Positions 10,748-23,261 of a stretch of 64,000 bases of DNA are shown piece after piece. Position 1 is the stretch's first letter. Each line of letters starts with the position of its first letter. The notes under the pieces are model-generated. The model was not told the DNA's origin, made no database searches, and was given only the letters and a program-made list of their open reading frames with translations. A program made the translations under genes and the position numbers. This DNA comes from Siphonodentalium dalli (Eukaryota; Mollusca; Scaphopoda; Gadilida; Siphonodentaliidae): contig CP136069.1 of NCBI GenBank assembly GCA_032622095.1, forward strand, positions 46,910,194 to 46,974,193, written 5' to 3'.

Positions 10748-13356
10748 ACGTCGCCGTCCTTGAATACGTCACACGCTTTCTCGCAAATAACTGTTTCCGT
10801 CAAAATAGATAATGAGGTGAGGCATCAGGCTATCATCCAGACACACACAGTCGTAAACACTCGTATCTTTCAGACAGCGGGGGATTGTTTTCTTAAATAA
10901 GTGTGCATAACTTGATACAAATATGAATAAATGAACATATATTGAGAATTTTCGCGACGGCGACTTTAAGGGGTTTGGATAAGAATTTTTCACTTGACTC
11001 CTGTATTGCTCATGTAATGCCATCATACTAAGTCAATTCTACCGAAATGCAGCTGCTCACTGAAATTAATTGAATGGACATCACACAATGCAGTACCCAA
11101 AAACAGTAGCGGCATATAATGCGTTGACATTACAGACATCTTCCATGTTAACAAGCTTAATAATTAGTGTATACTAAGTCCAAATATAAGAATAGGAGCT
11201 AATATTTGTGCGATTCGTTCTTATTAATATACATGTACGAAAACACAGGGTATACTTTTGTGAAACTGAGAAAAGTTTCAATTGCTCGTTGAATAACATC
11301 TAGTTCAAATTGTGTGTGCATTAGGGGATTATATGACAGTAATTGCTTTGTCGCAGACTACCAATCGAGAGCGTTCAGATGTGAGCTATATGTGTCTTCT
11401 GCGAAGAAGAATCGCATTGGCGGATTTCTACCAGACCTCTGCTTATTACATGCGATCTATAGCGACTAGAGATAAATTATGTTCAGGTTCGTACCAAAAC
11501 AGTGGAGCTCTGGACAGCTCATAGGTCAACTCACTGACTCCACACCCAAGATTTGCGAAAGCGTGGCTGATTTTTATCGAGCTAGGATAGGAAGATAGCC
11601 TCATATAATGAGTTCAATTGGTATACATGTGTATTTGAGTTCCACATAGATAGTTTTCTGGCCATCACATATACTGCAAGTTCGTTCCGTGTATGATCCC
11701 ATCTGCCCGTGCAGAACTTATGCACTCATCAAGTTTATATTAGATACACCCATGTCATATTTGTCACATGTGTTATCGAAGTTCTTTCATGCTTGCGTTG
11801 TGCGGTCTCATCAAAATGTCATACAAGAAACATATTCACACCATGTACATGTATTATTATTGGGTTGAAAGTTTGTAGTATTCTTTCCAGATGTTTTATA
11901 CAGTAACATTTGATATCCCAATACAATGAAATCAGGTCTGCAGAAAACTCAGGTCGTTAAACTTTGAAATCTTATACCTTCCTGGGCAATAGTTGAAGTC
12001 CATTTCAGTTATGGACTCTTCAAATGGCTAACAATCCACAATCTTCTCTCAATTCAAGCATACAATTGTTTACTATTACTTCCAACTTTTGCGCAGTATC
12101 TATATTCCAAGCTTGTAATTGGCCTACTTGTTGATCTGACTATTATGGTCGTACGGTTTGACAGCAAATTCTATAAACTACATGTATTCGATGGACAATT
12201 AAAGGATTTCGTTCGAGATCGCGGGGTGTCTGTGATTCGAAGATCTTTACGTTCTGTGAACTAACAGTTGATGTATAATGCTAATGAATGTCCCCATGTG
12301 GACGTTTTGCAAGAAATCTTAATAAACGTTCCATTAAATGATCTTGATGACCCGTCACTGTATTCATTAGTTCGATGCACCATCATATGGCATGGACAAA
12401 AGATGAGCTTCTGGTGTTTCGATGAGGTATTTCATCACTAAATATCCAGGCACTAGGCACAGGCATTTTGATTTCACGATATTTTTTCGTTGATAACCAG
12501 GAAGATGTTGAGGAGCAGTTATTGTCACTTGCTGGACTTGACATGGAGAATGACAAACCTTAGGCTATTTTTGCCAGACACTGATATTTTGACATATTCT
12601 AAAATAAACTGACAAGCATTAACTCGGTTATGTGCACAGTTCTGTTAGACTACATCGAAGTGAATATGAAATGTATCTGCAATGAGGTCAGCGGCCGTAT
12701 TGAAATTTATTAATTAAATCTGTATTATGGACTATCCATTCCTCAACCGAAGCAAACATTCTATATGGAGTCTCTGATATGCAATCGGAGAGTTTTGTGG
12801 TGAGCTCTGTTAGCTTGCGAGATAAGTTTGTAAATCAACTGTAGTTGCTGGGGTGAGTTGGTTGTAGATAGACTACCATCAATGTGACCATCTATTGGAC
12901 GAAGTAACAGGAGTGGTACATGTGCTGACTCACGTCTTGAGAAGTGTGACAATGTCTCAACTATTCAAACGAATTTCGGGTGATGAAACACAGATATGCC
13001 AAAAAGAAATTAAATTAATTGAGGAAAAACACCCACTGTCCTGGGTGGTATTGATAAGCTATTTGGGGGGGGGGGGGGGTCTACCACTTCGCATGCAAAA
13101 TAACACGAATGACACCAACAGCTTGGATGTGAGAATAATCCACCATATATGGTAGATATTCAACCAGACTGTGCTTAAGTTTCTCAATTGGTGACTGATG
13201 TACATATACAGTACACACAAATAGTAATAACAATTAACGTTGTGATTTTGAAATTAACCATGCTAGAATATTGACGGTAAGGTGGTATTAACTACTACGA
13301 GCATAATAATAGTACTATTCTTTTATAATATATGTGGGCATGATGTATGGAAATAT
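10748..13356. other. Long non-coding stretch; one weak exon-like frame
   Basis: No recognisable gene over 2.6 kb. A frame at about 12430-12565 (plus) reads VDNQEDVEEQLLSLAGLDME and stops at a TAG; it looks like a C-terminal exon but has no partner. A run of about 12 G near 13066 may mark an assembly gap. The inverted partner of 5762-5782 is at 10951-10971. Confidence 0.45.
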
Positions 13357-13831
13357 TAAAGGTACTCAATCCGATAAAACTCATCTCAATTACTATTTCA
13401 ATGGCTTCGGGGGTAAAAAAATTTGATTCGAGTCGAGGAAGTCACCCATCAAAGCTCAGATTTGTTAGATATCGATTTTAAAAATCTATTATTTTTCATT
13501 ATCGGGAATTCTTTCTGGCCCAGAAGACATTCAAAATTGCGTACCCTGATTATAGAGTTATCCATCCTTGTCTGTTTGAATAGAGTTTTGGCGTAAAATC
13601 TCGAGCAGGTTACCAAATTGACGGCAGTTATTAGTACTCATCTCGAGCTATTAACAAATTTCAAAAATCAATATCTAATAACTCTGAGCTTTGTTTGATG
13701 GTTTCCTCGACTCGAATCAAATATTTTTTACCCCCAAAGCCAAAGAAATAGTAATATAGGACCCTCTGATCGGATTGTTGTTGTTGGAATCTGTTGAGAT
13801 GGGGACCCTCTTTTCGGATTGAGTACCTTTA
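13357..13831. mobile_element. MITE family D, copy 1
   Basis: Terminal inverted repeats 'taaaggtactcaatccga' and 'tcggattgagtacctttaa' bound 475 bp. Subterminal blocks are also inverted ('gattcgagtcgaggaa' against 'cctcgactcgaatc'). A second copy is at 24766-25127. No coding capacity. Confidence 0.8.
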
Positions 13832-13897
13832 AAGGACAAACCAATAGTTACAATACAATTATAACTGTTTTTTTTTAATTAAGAGCAAGAAGAGCTA

Positions 13898-14310
13898 ATT
13901 GTGCTTAAGCACAATAAGGGATATTCCTTATTGCGCTTATAAGCTCAATAAGGGAATCTCTATTGTGCTTAAGCGCAATAAGGGAATATTTAATTGCGCT
14001 TAAGCGCAATGAAGAATATTCAAATTTCGCTGATAAAGCCTAATAATGAATCTCTTATTAAAGAATAATATATTATATATAGTACATAAACTCCTTATAA
14101 TACAGATGGTGTAGTCCATCTCCATTATCCATGGCACAATGGGTGGAACAAATATAGGATTATTCTACTATTTGCAGAAGGGTGATCTAATGAGAGATAT
14201 ATTAATTGTGTTTAAGTGGAATGGGAAGTAATTGCGGTTAAGCATAATAAGGAATGTCTTATTGCATTCTCATTGGGCTTAAGCGCAATTAGAGATTCCT
14301 TAAGTTATTG
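13898..14310. repeat. Array of palindromes 'ttgcgcttaagcgcaa'
   Basis: At 13898-14024 four or five tandem units of about 33 bp each centre on the palindrome gcTTAAgc followed by 'aataagggaat'. Decayed units recur at 14200-14310. Each unit can fold alone and neighbours can pair with each other. Non-coding. Confidence 0.7.
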
Positions 14311-14695
14311 CGGTTAATCAAAATTGTCTATTAAATGTCAATTTTGATTCCCATAGAGATCATCAATGATGTCTATGCGCAAGGGCGACGTGCCAATCTT
14401 CTCTATTGGGATTCCAATTGTTGGCTCATTAAATATGCACATATGCTTAAGATACAGTCGCGCATGAAGCGCGCTCCCGTAAGTCGGGTTTTGGATCCCA
14501 GTTAATGAAAATATTATTGAAATAATCGGTTTTCCCCAATAAACAACCATATATTCAATATACATGTTTTGGAGCAGAATTAGGCAGTCCATATTGGACG
14601 CCATCATGGAATTTATTTTTTTTGGTTTAATTTTCACACATATTTATTAGTTATGTGGATGGAGTTCTAATTAAACCTCACATCCTTATATTGGT
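14311..14695. other. Spacer with an unassigned minus-strand frame
   Basis: A 99-codon minus-strand frame (14338-14637) has no domain I recognise and no splice context. Treated as chance. Confidence 0.4.
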
Positions 14696-15170
14696 TACAG
14701 TAATGCCCAAAGTAATTGACCACTTAACCACATCAGAATTATTGGTAATTTTTCAGGATTTAAAATCCTGAAAAATTACCAATAATTATGCTGTGGTTAA
14801 GTGGTCAATTACTTTGGACATTACTGTACGAGGATTGAGTTATCATTACACCTCAAATCCTTATATTGGTTACAGTAATGCCCAAAGTAATTGACCACTT
14901 AACCACAGCAGAATTATGGGTATTTTTTCAGCATTTAAAATCCTGACAAATTACCCATTATTATGCTGTGGTTAAGTGGTCAATTACTTTGTACATTACT
15001 GTATGAGGATTGAGTTATCATTACACCTCAAATCCTTATATTGGTTACAGTAATGCCCAAAGTAATTGACCACAGCAGAATTATGGGTATTTTTTCAGCA
15101 TTTAAAATCCTGACAAATTACCAATAATTATGCTGTGGTTAAGTGGTCAATTACTTTGGACATTACTGTA
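14696..15170. mobile_element. Three tandem near-perfect palindromes (MITE family C)
   Basis: Palindromes of about 125-133 bp at 14696-14828, 14871-15003 and 15046-15170 begin 'tacagtaatgcccaaagtaa' and end with its inverse. They are separated by a repeated 42-bp linker ('gaggattgagttatcattac'). The third has lost the 'cacttaac' block from its left arm. The whole array is tandem with a period of about 175 bp. Confidence 0.8.
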
Positions 15171-16248
15171 TGAGGATGGAGTTAAACCTCACATGAGTGT
15201 GTTGGGGATTTGGACCTTGACTTGGGACCTTTTGTTTTTAACGCGACAAATGCGCATACACCTTATACACAAATTTCTTATGTAACCAGAGTTTTTCTTG
15301 GATAAGATGAGTTTGAAGCCTGCTTACATTTCAAAATGTCGTCAGTTTTATATTGTCTGCAGCGGAACTCAACGCGTTGAAGCAAAAGTTACAAAAGATA
15401 AAATGTGTATGTAACGAGACTATAATACAACTGAAAAAATAAATTGAGGGAGGGGTGGGCGATACAGGGAACTAAGGGTTGAACCGATATAAATTTGTAG
15501 AGCAATAACGACCAATGTTGACACATTATGCATCTGAACTCAGAGATCAACTCTACTGTTGCAACAAGGCTTTAAAATAGGGGGGGGGGGTGTCAGAATC
15601 TTAGTCATCTCTATATAGTGCCAGAATAGTCATTTATGGACTTCTATAAGATGTTGGGTTGGTTATATGGACTCGGAGAAAAAGTGGTTTGTACCGATGG
15701 ACTGACATAAATTAGTGGAGCGATGTTGCATCGCGACTGTACTAAAGCAGCAATGATATCAAATTGGGGGGGGGGGGTATGAAATTATCTATCTCTATAT
15801 ATAGCACCAGGATTATATAGAAAGGAATAGCAATTGATATACGTATATATACGGTATACTATAGTAATACCATAGACAAATAAGTACAAGTATCACATGA
15901 TAAAATATTACGTAACGTGACTATACCGATGAAAGAAATAAATAAATTGGACCGGGATTAGAGGTTGGGTTGGTTATATGTTGATAATTGGATATGGAAT
16001 TCATACCGATGAAACGATACAAATTAGTGGAGCGATAAAGACCAATGTTGACATTTAGTCAGGCTACGCGGGAGAAAATAGGGGTTGATACGATAGACCG
16101 AAATAAATTTGTCGGGTGATAATGACCAACGTTGACCTATAAAGTAACGCGACTGTACTGTCGGATAATTATCAGGTGTAACCGGTCAAATATGGACTCT
16201 AGTGACCAATTTAGAACAGCTCAGAAAACATTCGCAGGGCCCTAAAAT
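15171..16248. repeat. Diverged tandem repeat with G runs
   Basis: The words 'ataaattagtggagcgat' and 'gaccaatgttgac' recur at about 15484, 15700, 16010 and 16100, showing a decayed array. Two G runs (about 15580 and 15766) may be assembly weak points. No gene. Confidence 0.5.
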
Positions 16249-16790
16249 TTATTTAACACCGCATTTGCCATTAAAATCGATTTATATCGATAAAACTGTC
16301 ATTTTTCAAAATTTTAAGCTGAGACTTGGAGTGTGTGGGTGGGATACCTACATATTCCTAAAATGACAGAGTACAGCACGTAATTATGTTTTAGATGGAA
16401 GAAATGAATTTTTTTCAATGATAAAATTTAACATGGAATTTACCATTAACATCGATTTATGTCGATAAAACTGTCTTTTTTCAAACCTTTGGGCTGAGAC
16501 TTGGTGCATGTGCGTGGGATACATATATGTTCCTAAAATGACAGAGTCCATCGCGTAATTATGTTTTAGATGGAAGAAATTGAATTTTTTTCGATGATAA
16601 ATTTTAACATGGAATTGTCCCATTCAAATCTATTTATGTCGATAAAACTGTTATTTTTCAAAAATTTAAGCTGAGACTAGGTGTTTCTGCGTGGAATACC
16701 TATATATTCCGCAAACGGCAGGGTTAAGCACGTAATTATCTTTTAGGTGGAAGAAATTGATTTGTTTCGATGATAAAAATCCAGCGTAAA
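16249..16790. repeat. Three-unit tandem repeat, unit about 186 bp
   Basis: Units near 16249, 16435 and 16620 share 'tcgataaaactgt', 'aagctgagact', 'attcctaaaatgacag', 'cacgtaattatgttttag' and 'tggaagaaattga'. The minus-strand 79-codon frame inside is a by-product. Satellite-like. Confidence 0.75.
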
Positions 16791-17451
16791 ATAATCGCCA
16801 ATGGAGGCTTCGCTTCGCATGGTTGGCAATTATCACGATACACAGGGAACACTTTGACGTTCGTACTCATATTTCACCAATTTTTGTACCTGGCTTTCCA
16901 ATCCTAAGTTTCAAGGGGAAATGTCTAATTTTACTCTATTTGTCGTTATATACATATTATACATATTTATCACACCATTTATTATTCATTTTCATAAAAA
17001 AAAAAAAAAAGAAGCCGAAGATGACATGTTTAAACTGTTTGAAGCACGAATTTGGCGATAACTTATCAGAGTACGTTATACTTGTGATAGTTACGTTACG
17101 CACACGTGTTCCAATATCCTATTGCGATAATCGCTTAACCCTTCAGTTTTCAACGGCATTTCAATTGGTTGAAATTAAAATTTCTCAAGTTCCAGCTCAA
17201 CACGAATCTAGTGACCTAATTGGTAGAAATACTTTAGCAGTAATTCTTAGTTTTATAAGTCATAACTCTAATTTTATTGACGATACGAGCTCAACGTCAT
17301 AATATGTCACTGTTTATGGCGGTGTTATCCAAACGTGTGCTTTGATAATGGTTATAATTTTATTTTGCGATCAAACGTCCGTGCAGCCAAGCAGAAACGC
17401 ATAGGCACTAGTTCAATTCAGCAGAAACGCATAAGTCCTACGATTATAGTA
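16791..17451. other. Spacer with a lysine-run frame
   Basis: The 159-codon plus frame (16823-17302) spans a poly-A run and shows no domain, signal sequence or splice context; not called. 'agcagaaacgcata' occurs twice (17393, 17420). Confidence 0.5.
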
Positions 17452-17489
17452 CACCCACTGAACGCGCTTCGCGCGTTGGTCAGTGGGTG
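17452..17489. repeat. Hairpin 'cacccactg...cagtgggtg'
   Basis: A 38-bp near-palindrome with an inner cgcgc-ttc-gcgcg stem-loop. Similar short hairpins occur dispersed in mollusc genomes, by recollection. Function unknown. Confidence 0.55.
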
Positions 17490-17774
17490 AAAAAACAAGA
17501 AACTGAACAATACAATCTCCCCTTGTTGCATCTTATTAGACACAACTGTTTCATAATTAGATACGAAATAATGTCTGCACTAACATGTAATGCCTGTGTA
17601 TTTCTAAGTTCAGCAATTATATTTCCAGGTGGCAGTATGATAGCAATGCTATCAAATTACAACATAATATGTTTTCCAAAGTACTTGGTGTAATAACTGA
17701 TAAAAACAAAGACAAGTCCTACTCGCCACAGTTTATAAATAACCGAATATGACGTAAGGGGCATGTGTAACAAT

Positions 17775-18690
17775 TCAACACATTTCTATATTTTGACAGC
17801 CATCTTGTTTTTTTATCAATCTTGTTCTTTCAAAAGGAAGCTTGGTGCAATTTTATCATTGCCGTAGAAATATTTTTCATTTTCTGTGTTAAATTTTCGT
17901 CCTCACTCAGTGACCATTCTGCAATTTTGTGTGGCTGCCATGAAGATGATTTGACTTAATTTTTCTGGTATAATTCTGTTGAATTCTCGGGTATAAGCAG
18001 CTATATGGTTCACCAAATTTACAAATTATTGCATAAGTCCATGGATTTCCGCGAAAAATTAGCATATATTCACATATATTTACTTTTCCCCAACACATGA
18101 GTGATATCAATAAAAATTGGACAGATTTTGGTGATTTCTCCATTATGGCAGCCATCTTGACCGCCATCTTAAACGAAAATGCACTATCTTCAGTGTAACT
18201 ATATGCCAATTCACATATATAAAACATTTTTACATTATCTTCATCAAATTCAGTTATTTTCTGTTCAACTCTTGGCTAGAATCACATAATTGAATTTTGG
18301 TTAACTTTCATAGCACATTTTTTAATTCACATTTTAAAGATAGCTGGCAGGAATGAGATCAGAAATATGACATAATATGTTGTAGAAATGGTTGGATACT
18401 ATAATTTATTCAAATTTAGGTCTTTATTCGTTACAAATTTCAAACATCGGTTAATGATTCAAGAGGAAAGTGTGAAAAATCCTAAATTGTCCGAATTTCG
18501 GTCGCCATTTTGGCGGCCATCTTGGTTTTGGTGGCCACTTTTGCTGTCAAATGGAAGTATGGTGCATTAGTTTCACGTCAGTGGTGAGACAATCAAATTT
18601 CTATAATAAATTCACAAGTAGATATTAATCAAACTGACTCAGTGCATACTGTGAAATTGTGTATGGCGGCCATCTTGATGACGTCATAAA
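17775..18690. repeat. Diverged repeat with recurring 'gccatcttg' boxes
   Basis: 'ggcggccatcttg'-like words occur at about 17800, 18151, 18166, 18510, 18522 and 18664, spaced irregularly in AT-rich sequence. Inverse words occur at 5014-5371 and direct ones at 45030 and 45200, so this is a dispersed family. No protein is supported. Confidence 0.5.
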
Positions 18691-19760
18691 TCCACCCAGT
18701 CGCGACCCCAAAGTGTCTAACATTTGTTTTCTGGTGCCTGAGATACCAAGCAACGTCATTGGCATAGTCGCTATATTTCTTCACAAAGTGCACACGGGAG
18801 TACATAAGAGCCTCTACTATGTTGATTATAGCCAAGATTTTAGTACTTAACATCAATATTAATGTACGCAAAATTACCTGGGGTCTGTAAGCCTGAACAT
18901 ATCTGTAATCAATTAAACGGTATCTCTGGACAAAATTCTCAGTACAAGATTCGTACTGGTCCCATTAAGATCAATTAGAAAATGTTTGTAATGTTTGTAA
19001 ACGTGTTTGGGGAGGGGTAGCTAAAATCCAGTATCTCACAAACCGTTCAAAATTTCTATTAACTTTTTTCTCCATATGCTTGTCAGATAACTACCACACA
19101 ATATGGACTAACTAGTTCGGCATTATTGCAATATCGTTTAAATTATATTATTTTTGTGAAAAAGAACGATTTCGGCTCCAATGGTAGGAAAATCTGAATG
19201 AACCAACACTTTTTGCATATCAGGTAGAGATATGGTATGATATAGTAATGTTACCACCAACGATGTGGGCAAATATGTTAGAACATAGCCGCAGGGCTCG
19301 CTTTACCAAAATCGTTAATTTCTGGGAAAAGTCACTGGTGGGTATCGTTCATTGACAATAACCACCACCAATTCCGTTATTTTTCACTAGTTTCGTCAAC
19401 AGTATATATTTCTCGTTCAAAAACAAATTGTTTTAACATATCCCCACACAATCCGGAGGTGTGCGCGCTTCCATTATAAATATAAATCAAATTATGCTCG
19501 TTGTCGTAATTATCAATTTTCGCTCTCGATAGAATGCGGTAGTCAGAATTAGGCAAGAACGATTATTTAGCTTGATGACAAAGATACTACTGCTAAATCG
19601 TGGATCTGGCTGGACCAGGTTCAAATAGGAGATGAATCAATGAATCAACCATGCCTGTGATATTGTGGTTAAACCACGGAATTGGCGACAAAACAGCGGT
19701 TTAAACCAAGAGATTTCCGTAAACCAGCCTGAGGTTTAATCCGGAGAAGACGATCTGGCC
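18691..19760. other. Spacer, no gene seen
   Basis: Only short frames; no recognised repeat except weak internal similarity. It ends at the 8-bp duplication preceding the large TIR element. Confidence 0.5.
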
Positions 19761-19768
19761 AGTGTATT

Positions 19769-21436
19769 GGGTGTGACTAATTACCGCCCGAGACCACCCG
19801 GGTCGGGCGCTCCCACGGGCCCGTGGACACTATATCTCGACGTTAGAACGTAGCGATATACCACCTGGGGGCAACATAAAATTGTTTTACACTCTCGCTC
19901 GTCTCCGGCCGGTGATATTAACCACATAAATACCGATATTGGCTAAGAGAGCCCGGGTGATTACCAGTGTCTTCATGTGTTTTCAGACAGTATATTTTGG
20001 TGATGCGTGGTAGTGCAATACCCCTGAGTGTGAATTCCATATATTGACTCGTTGACGCGTCCACGGCCGATTTTATAAACACCTCAATATCCGGTAAAAT
20101 ACCAGATAAACAAAAAGAGCCCGAAACCGCCCGGGCGCCCACATGGGCCCGTGGACACTATATCTCGACATTATAACGTAGCAACATACCCCACGATGTC
20201 AACCTAGAAAATTTTACTCGCCTCCGGTCGGTGATATCAACCCCACAATAGCCGATATTGGCTAAGAGAGCCCGGTGATTACGGGTGTCTTCGTGTATTT
20301 TCATAGAGTATATTTTAGTGATCCGTGGTAGTGCAATACACCTGAGTGTGAATTCCATATATTGACTCGTTGACGCGTCCACGGCCGACCTTATTAACCC
20401 CTCAAAATACGGTAAAATACTATATAAACAAAAAGAGCCCGAAACCGACCGGGACCGCCCGGGCGGCCCCATGGGCCAATGAACACTATATATCGACGTT
20501 ATAACGTAGCGACATACCCCACGAGGGCAACCTAAATAATTCACTCGCTCGCTCGACTCCGGACGGTGATATTAACCCCTCAAAATCCGGTAAAATACTA
20601 TATAAACAAAAAGAGCCGGGACCGCCCGGGATCGCCCGGGCCCCCATGGGCCCGTGGTCACTATATCTCGACGTCATAAAGTAGCGACATACCACACGAG
20701 GTCAACCTAGAAAATGTTACTCGCTCGCTCGACTCCGGTCGGTGTTATTAACCCCTCAATATCTGGTAAAATACTACATAAACAAAAAGATGGGCCAGTA
20801 GACACTATATATCGACGTTATAACGTAGCTACATACCCCACGAGGTCAACCTAGAAAATGTTACTCGCTCGCTCGACTCCGGCCGGTGTATTAACCCCTC
20901 AATATCTGGTAAAATACTATATAAACAAAAAGAGCACGGGACCGCCCGGGTGCCCCCATGGGCGCGTGGGCACTATATTTCGACGTTATAACGTAGCGAA
21001 ATTACCCCACGAGGTCAACCTAGAAAATTTTACTCGTTCGCTCGTCTCCGGTCGGTGATATTAACCCCACAATTGCCGATATTGGCTAAGTGAGCCTGGT
21101 GATTACGTGTGTATTAATGTGTTTTCAGACAGTATATTTTGGTGATGCGTGGTAGTGCAATACACCTGAGTGTGAATTCCATATATTGACTGGGTGACGT
21201 GTTTACGGCCGATGTTATTAACCCCTCAAAATCCGGTAAAATACTATATAAACAAAAAGAGCCCGGGACTGCCCGCGACCGCCCCCATGGGCCCGAGGAC
21301 ACTATATCTCGACGTTAGCGACATAGCCGACTAGGTCAACCTAGAAAATGTTACTCGCTCGCTCGACTCCGGTCGGTGTTATTAACCCCTCAAAATCCGG
21401 TAAAATGCTATATAAACAAAAAGAGCCCGGGACCAG
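19769..21436 (+). repeat. Left terminal array of the 8-kb element
   Basis: Tandem GC-rich units carry 'cccgtggacactatatctcg', 'acgttataacgtagcgacat', 'acgaggtcaacctagaaaat' and 'ccggtaaaatactatataaa'. Two unit lengths alternate: a long one of about 350 bp (19790, 20137 and 21000) that includes 'cctgagtgtgaattcc', and a short one of about 150 bp without it. Many CpG sites and palindromic words. Open frames here are by-products of the repeat. Confidence 0.75.
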
Positions 21437-22545
21437 TCATGTTGCCCGCACAGTTTCGGCACGAGTTGACTGGACCAATGAACCCATTGCGTTTCACCAA
21501 GATTAATCTTTACTCATTACGTTTTGCTAAATTGTATTCGCTACGATATATATAATTGCACGATGTGTCGTCCAGAATTATGCTTGACCGTGGCCTGGTG
21601 GCAATTCCTCATTGACTCACGTATCATACATGTGGTACATTTTTATATTATCTCAATGCATGCATATTTATCTACGTATATTAATTTCATTAAGAACAAT
21701 CATGGCTGTTGACAGAAATGGGTTATTCATTCAGTTACCAAGTGCACCTGTGTGTTAGCATGCAGAATATAACACTGCGTGTTGAATGAAGATCCACAGC
21801 GACAAGACATTCACATCATTGAGGTGGACTCATTGTGCGAATGTGTAGAGGGCGACATAGCATGCTATGGCATATTAATTATGACGACCAATTGTCACCA
21901 AACTCCACCATAATAAATTGTCACACATATACTATGATATCGCTACTGTGGTACGTGTGTTCGCAGCCAATGATTGTATATATGGCTAATAATATGATCT
22001 CGAGGGCGTTGCCATTTCTGACTATGGTTTTCTTGTATATCGTAAAAGGCCGCAAACATTCGTCTCGTCTGCATGTAATATTGATAGCACACGCTTTAAC
22101 GATGGCCCGACTCACTGGTGCGATGGTTTCTTCTCCATTGATAAAACTCTTCATCAAATTGATCCAAATTTCCTAAAAATGAGCAAAGGTGGAAAATTAT
22201 CATGCAGAGAAAAATACGTATTATTTATTCATATGTAAATCGATGGTAAAAATAAGATTGGTATACTTCGATTTTCTTATATTGTTCCTGTAGCCGCGAC
22301 GCATTCGGGGGTTTAATTAAACTGCTTCCAGTATATTAATGTAAGTCGTGTTGCATTGTTCCAATTTGAATGGTCAATATATATATGTGGAAATATCACT
22401 GTGTTCGTGACGCATGCAGTGATAATTCGAGTGGGAGGGGTACGGTTAGTCTGATAAAATGATGCATCTCTTCCCTGGACTTTCTCAATTGTATTGTTCG
22501 ACGTAGAACACTGGGGGGGGGGGGCTGTCGTTATGAAAAGTAATT
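21437..22545. other. Interior of the 8-kb element, no recognised gene
   Basis: Overlapping frames at 21835-22176 (plus) and 21921-22157 (minus) show no known domain. A G run lies at about 22513. Confidence 0.45.
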
Positions 22546-23067
22546 AAAGGTAAGGTTGGCCTTGGCGGTGGGTATCCTGTGAAAATATTTCCAACCGTCA
22601 AAAACCGCCACAAACAGAAAGAATATCAAAATGTAAACAGACTTTGTCCGTATACAAATAAGAAATGGCTGGTTGAAAGAAAATGTTCGGGTCCCGAACT
22701 ATGCATTTTTCTCTATGTTATTGTCATATGTTTGACCATTGTTATATGAACAAAGGCATAAAAAGTTACTTTTCTGGTGTCTGTTTATATTATGATGGTA
22801 AACATATAGAGCGTTCTTTGTTGGAGAATTCCTGATATGGAACTAATAAAGAGCGTTAATGTCATTTGTGTGTAGTTAGCCAGTAGCACTGTGCTGTCTT
22901 CTGTAACACATTCAGGCTCTTGCTTATGTAAAATATAGTAGGTCTTTATGATAACATGCTGTTTACGCGATGGTCATGGTATATATGAACGAAACTGTAT
23001 GCTTTTAATGTTATTCTGTTTATGGTGTTTGGAACAAAGATGAATATTTTCGAAAATTAAAGCCACA
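22546..23067 (+). mobile_element. MITE family A, copy 2 (interrupted)
   Basis: Starts 'aaaggtaaggttggccttgg' and follows copy 4 (57101) closely. At 22663 a 49-bp block replaces about 13 bp of the consensus ('atcgcataaacag'). The right end is decayed. Nested in the 8-kb element. Confidence 0.7.
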
Positions 23068-23261
23068 TGGCGGTTTGCGCTCCAAAATACACAAAATATT
23101 ATTCGCTTTTGAAATTTTCCCGGTATCAAAATAGGAAGATAAATGCCTAAACTACCTTCTTATGACAAATATATGTCCCAAAAAAGACGCACTGAAGTCA
23201 TGAAAATTACATGAAAAATGCATAGTTCGGGACCCGAACATTTTCTTTCAACCAGCCATTT
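22663..23261. repeat. Perfect 49-bp inverted repeat pair (22663-22711 and 23213-23261)
   Basis: The left arm (starting aaatggctggttgaaag, containing ttcgggtcccgaa) and the right arm are exact reverse complements over 49 bp with a 501-bp spacer. The left arm sits inside the MITE copy where other copies lack it; the right arm lies beyond the MITE. Confidence 0.85.

Noticed and set aside
14338-14637. 99-codon minus-strand frame
   Set aside because: No domain, between two palindrome arrays, no splice context.
16823-17302. 159-codon plus-strand frame
   Set aside because: Crosses a poly-A run that encodes polylysine, has no domain, and lies between satellite repeats.
19918-21302. Several minus-strand frames of 62-128 codons sharing similar peptides
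   Set aside because: They translate the GC-rich tandem unit of the 8-kb element; the similarity is from the DNA repeat, not from a protein family.
21460-21480. 'ttcggcacgag' resembling a cDNA-library adaptor
   Set aside because: Only part of the adaptor word matches and the flanks continue naturally; chance is likely.
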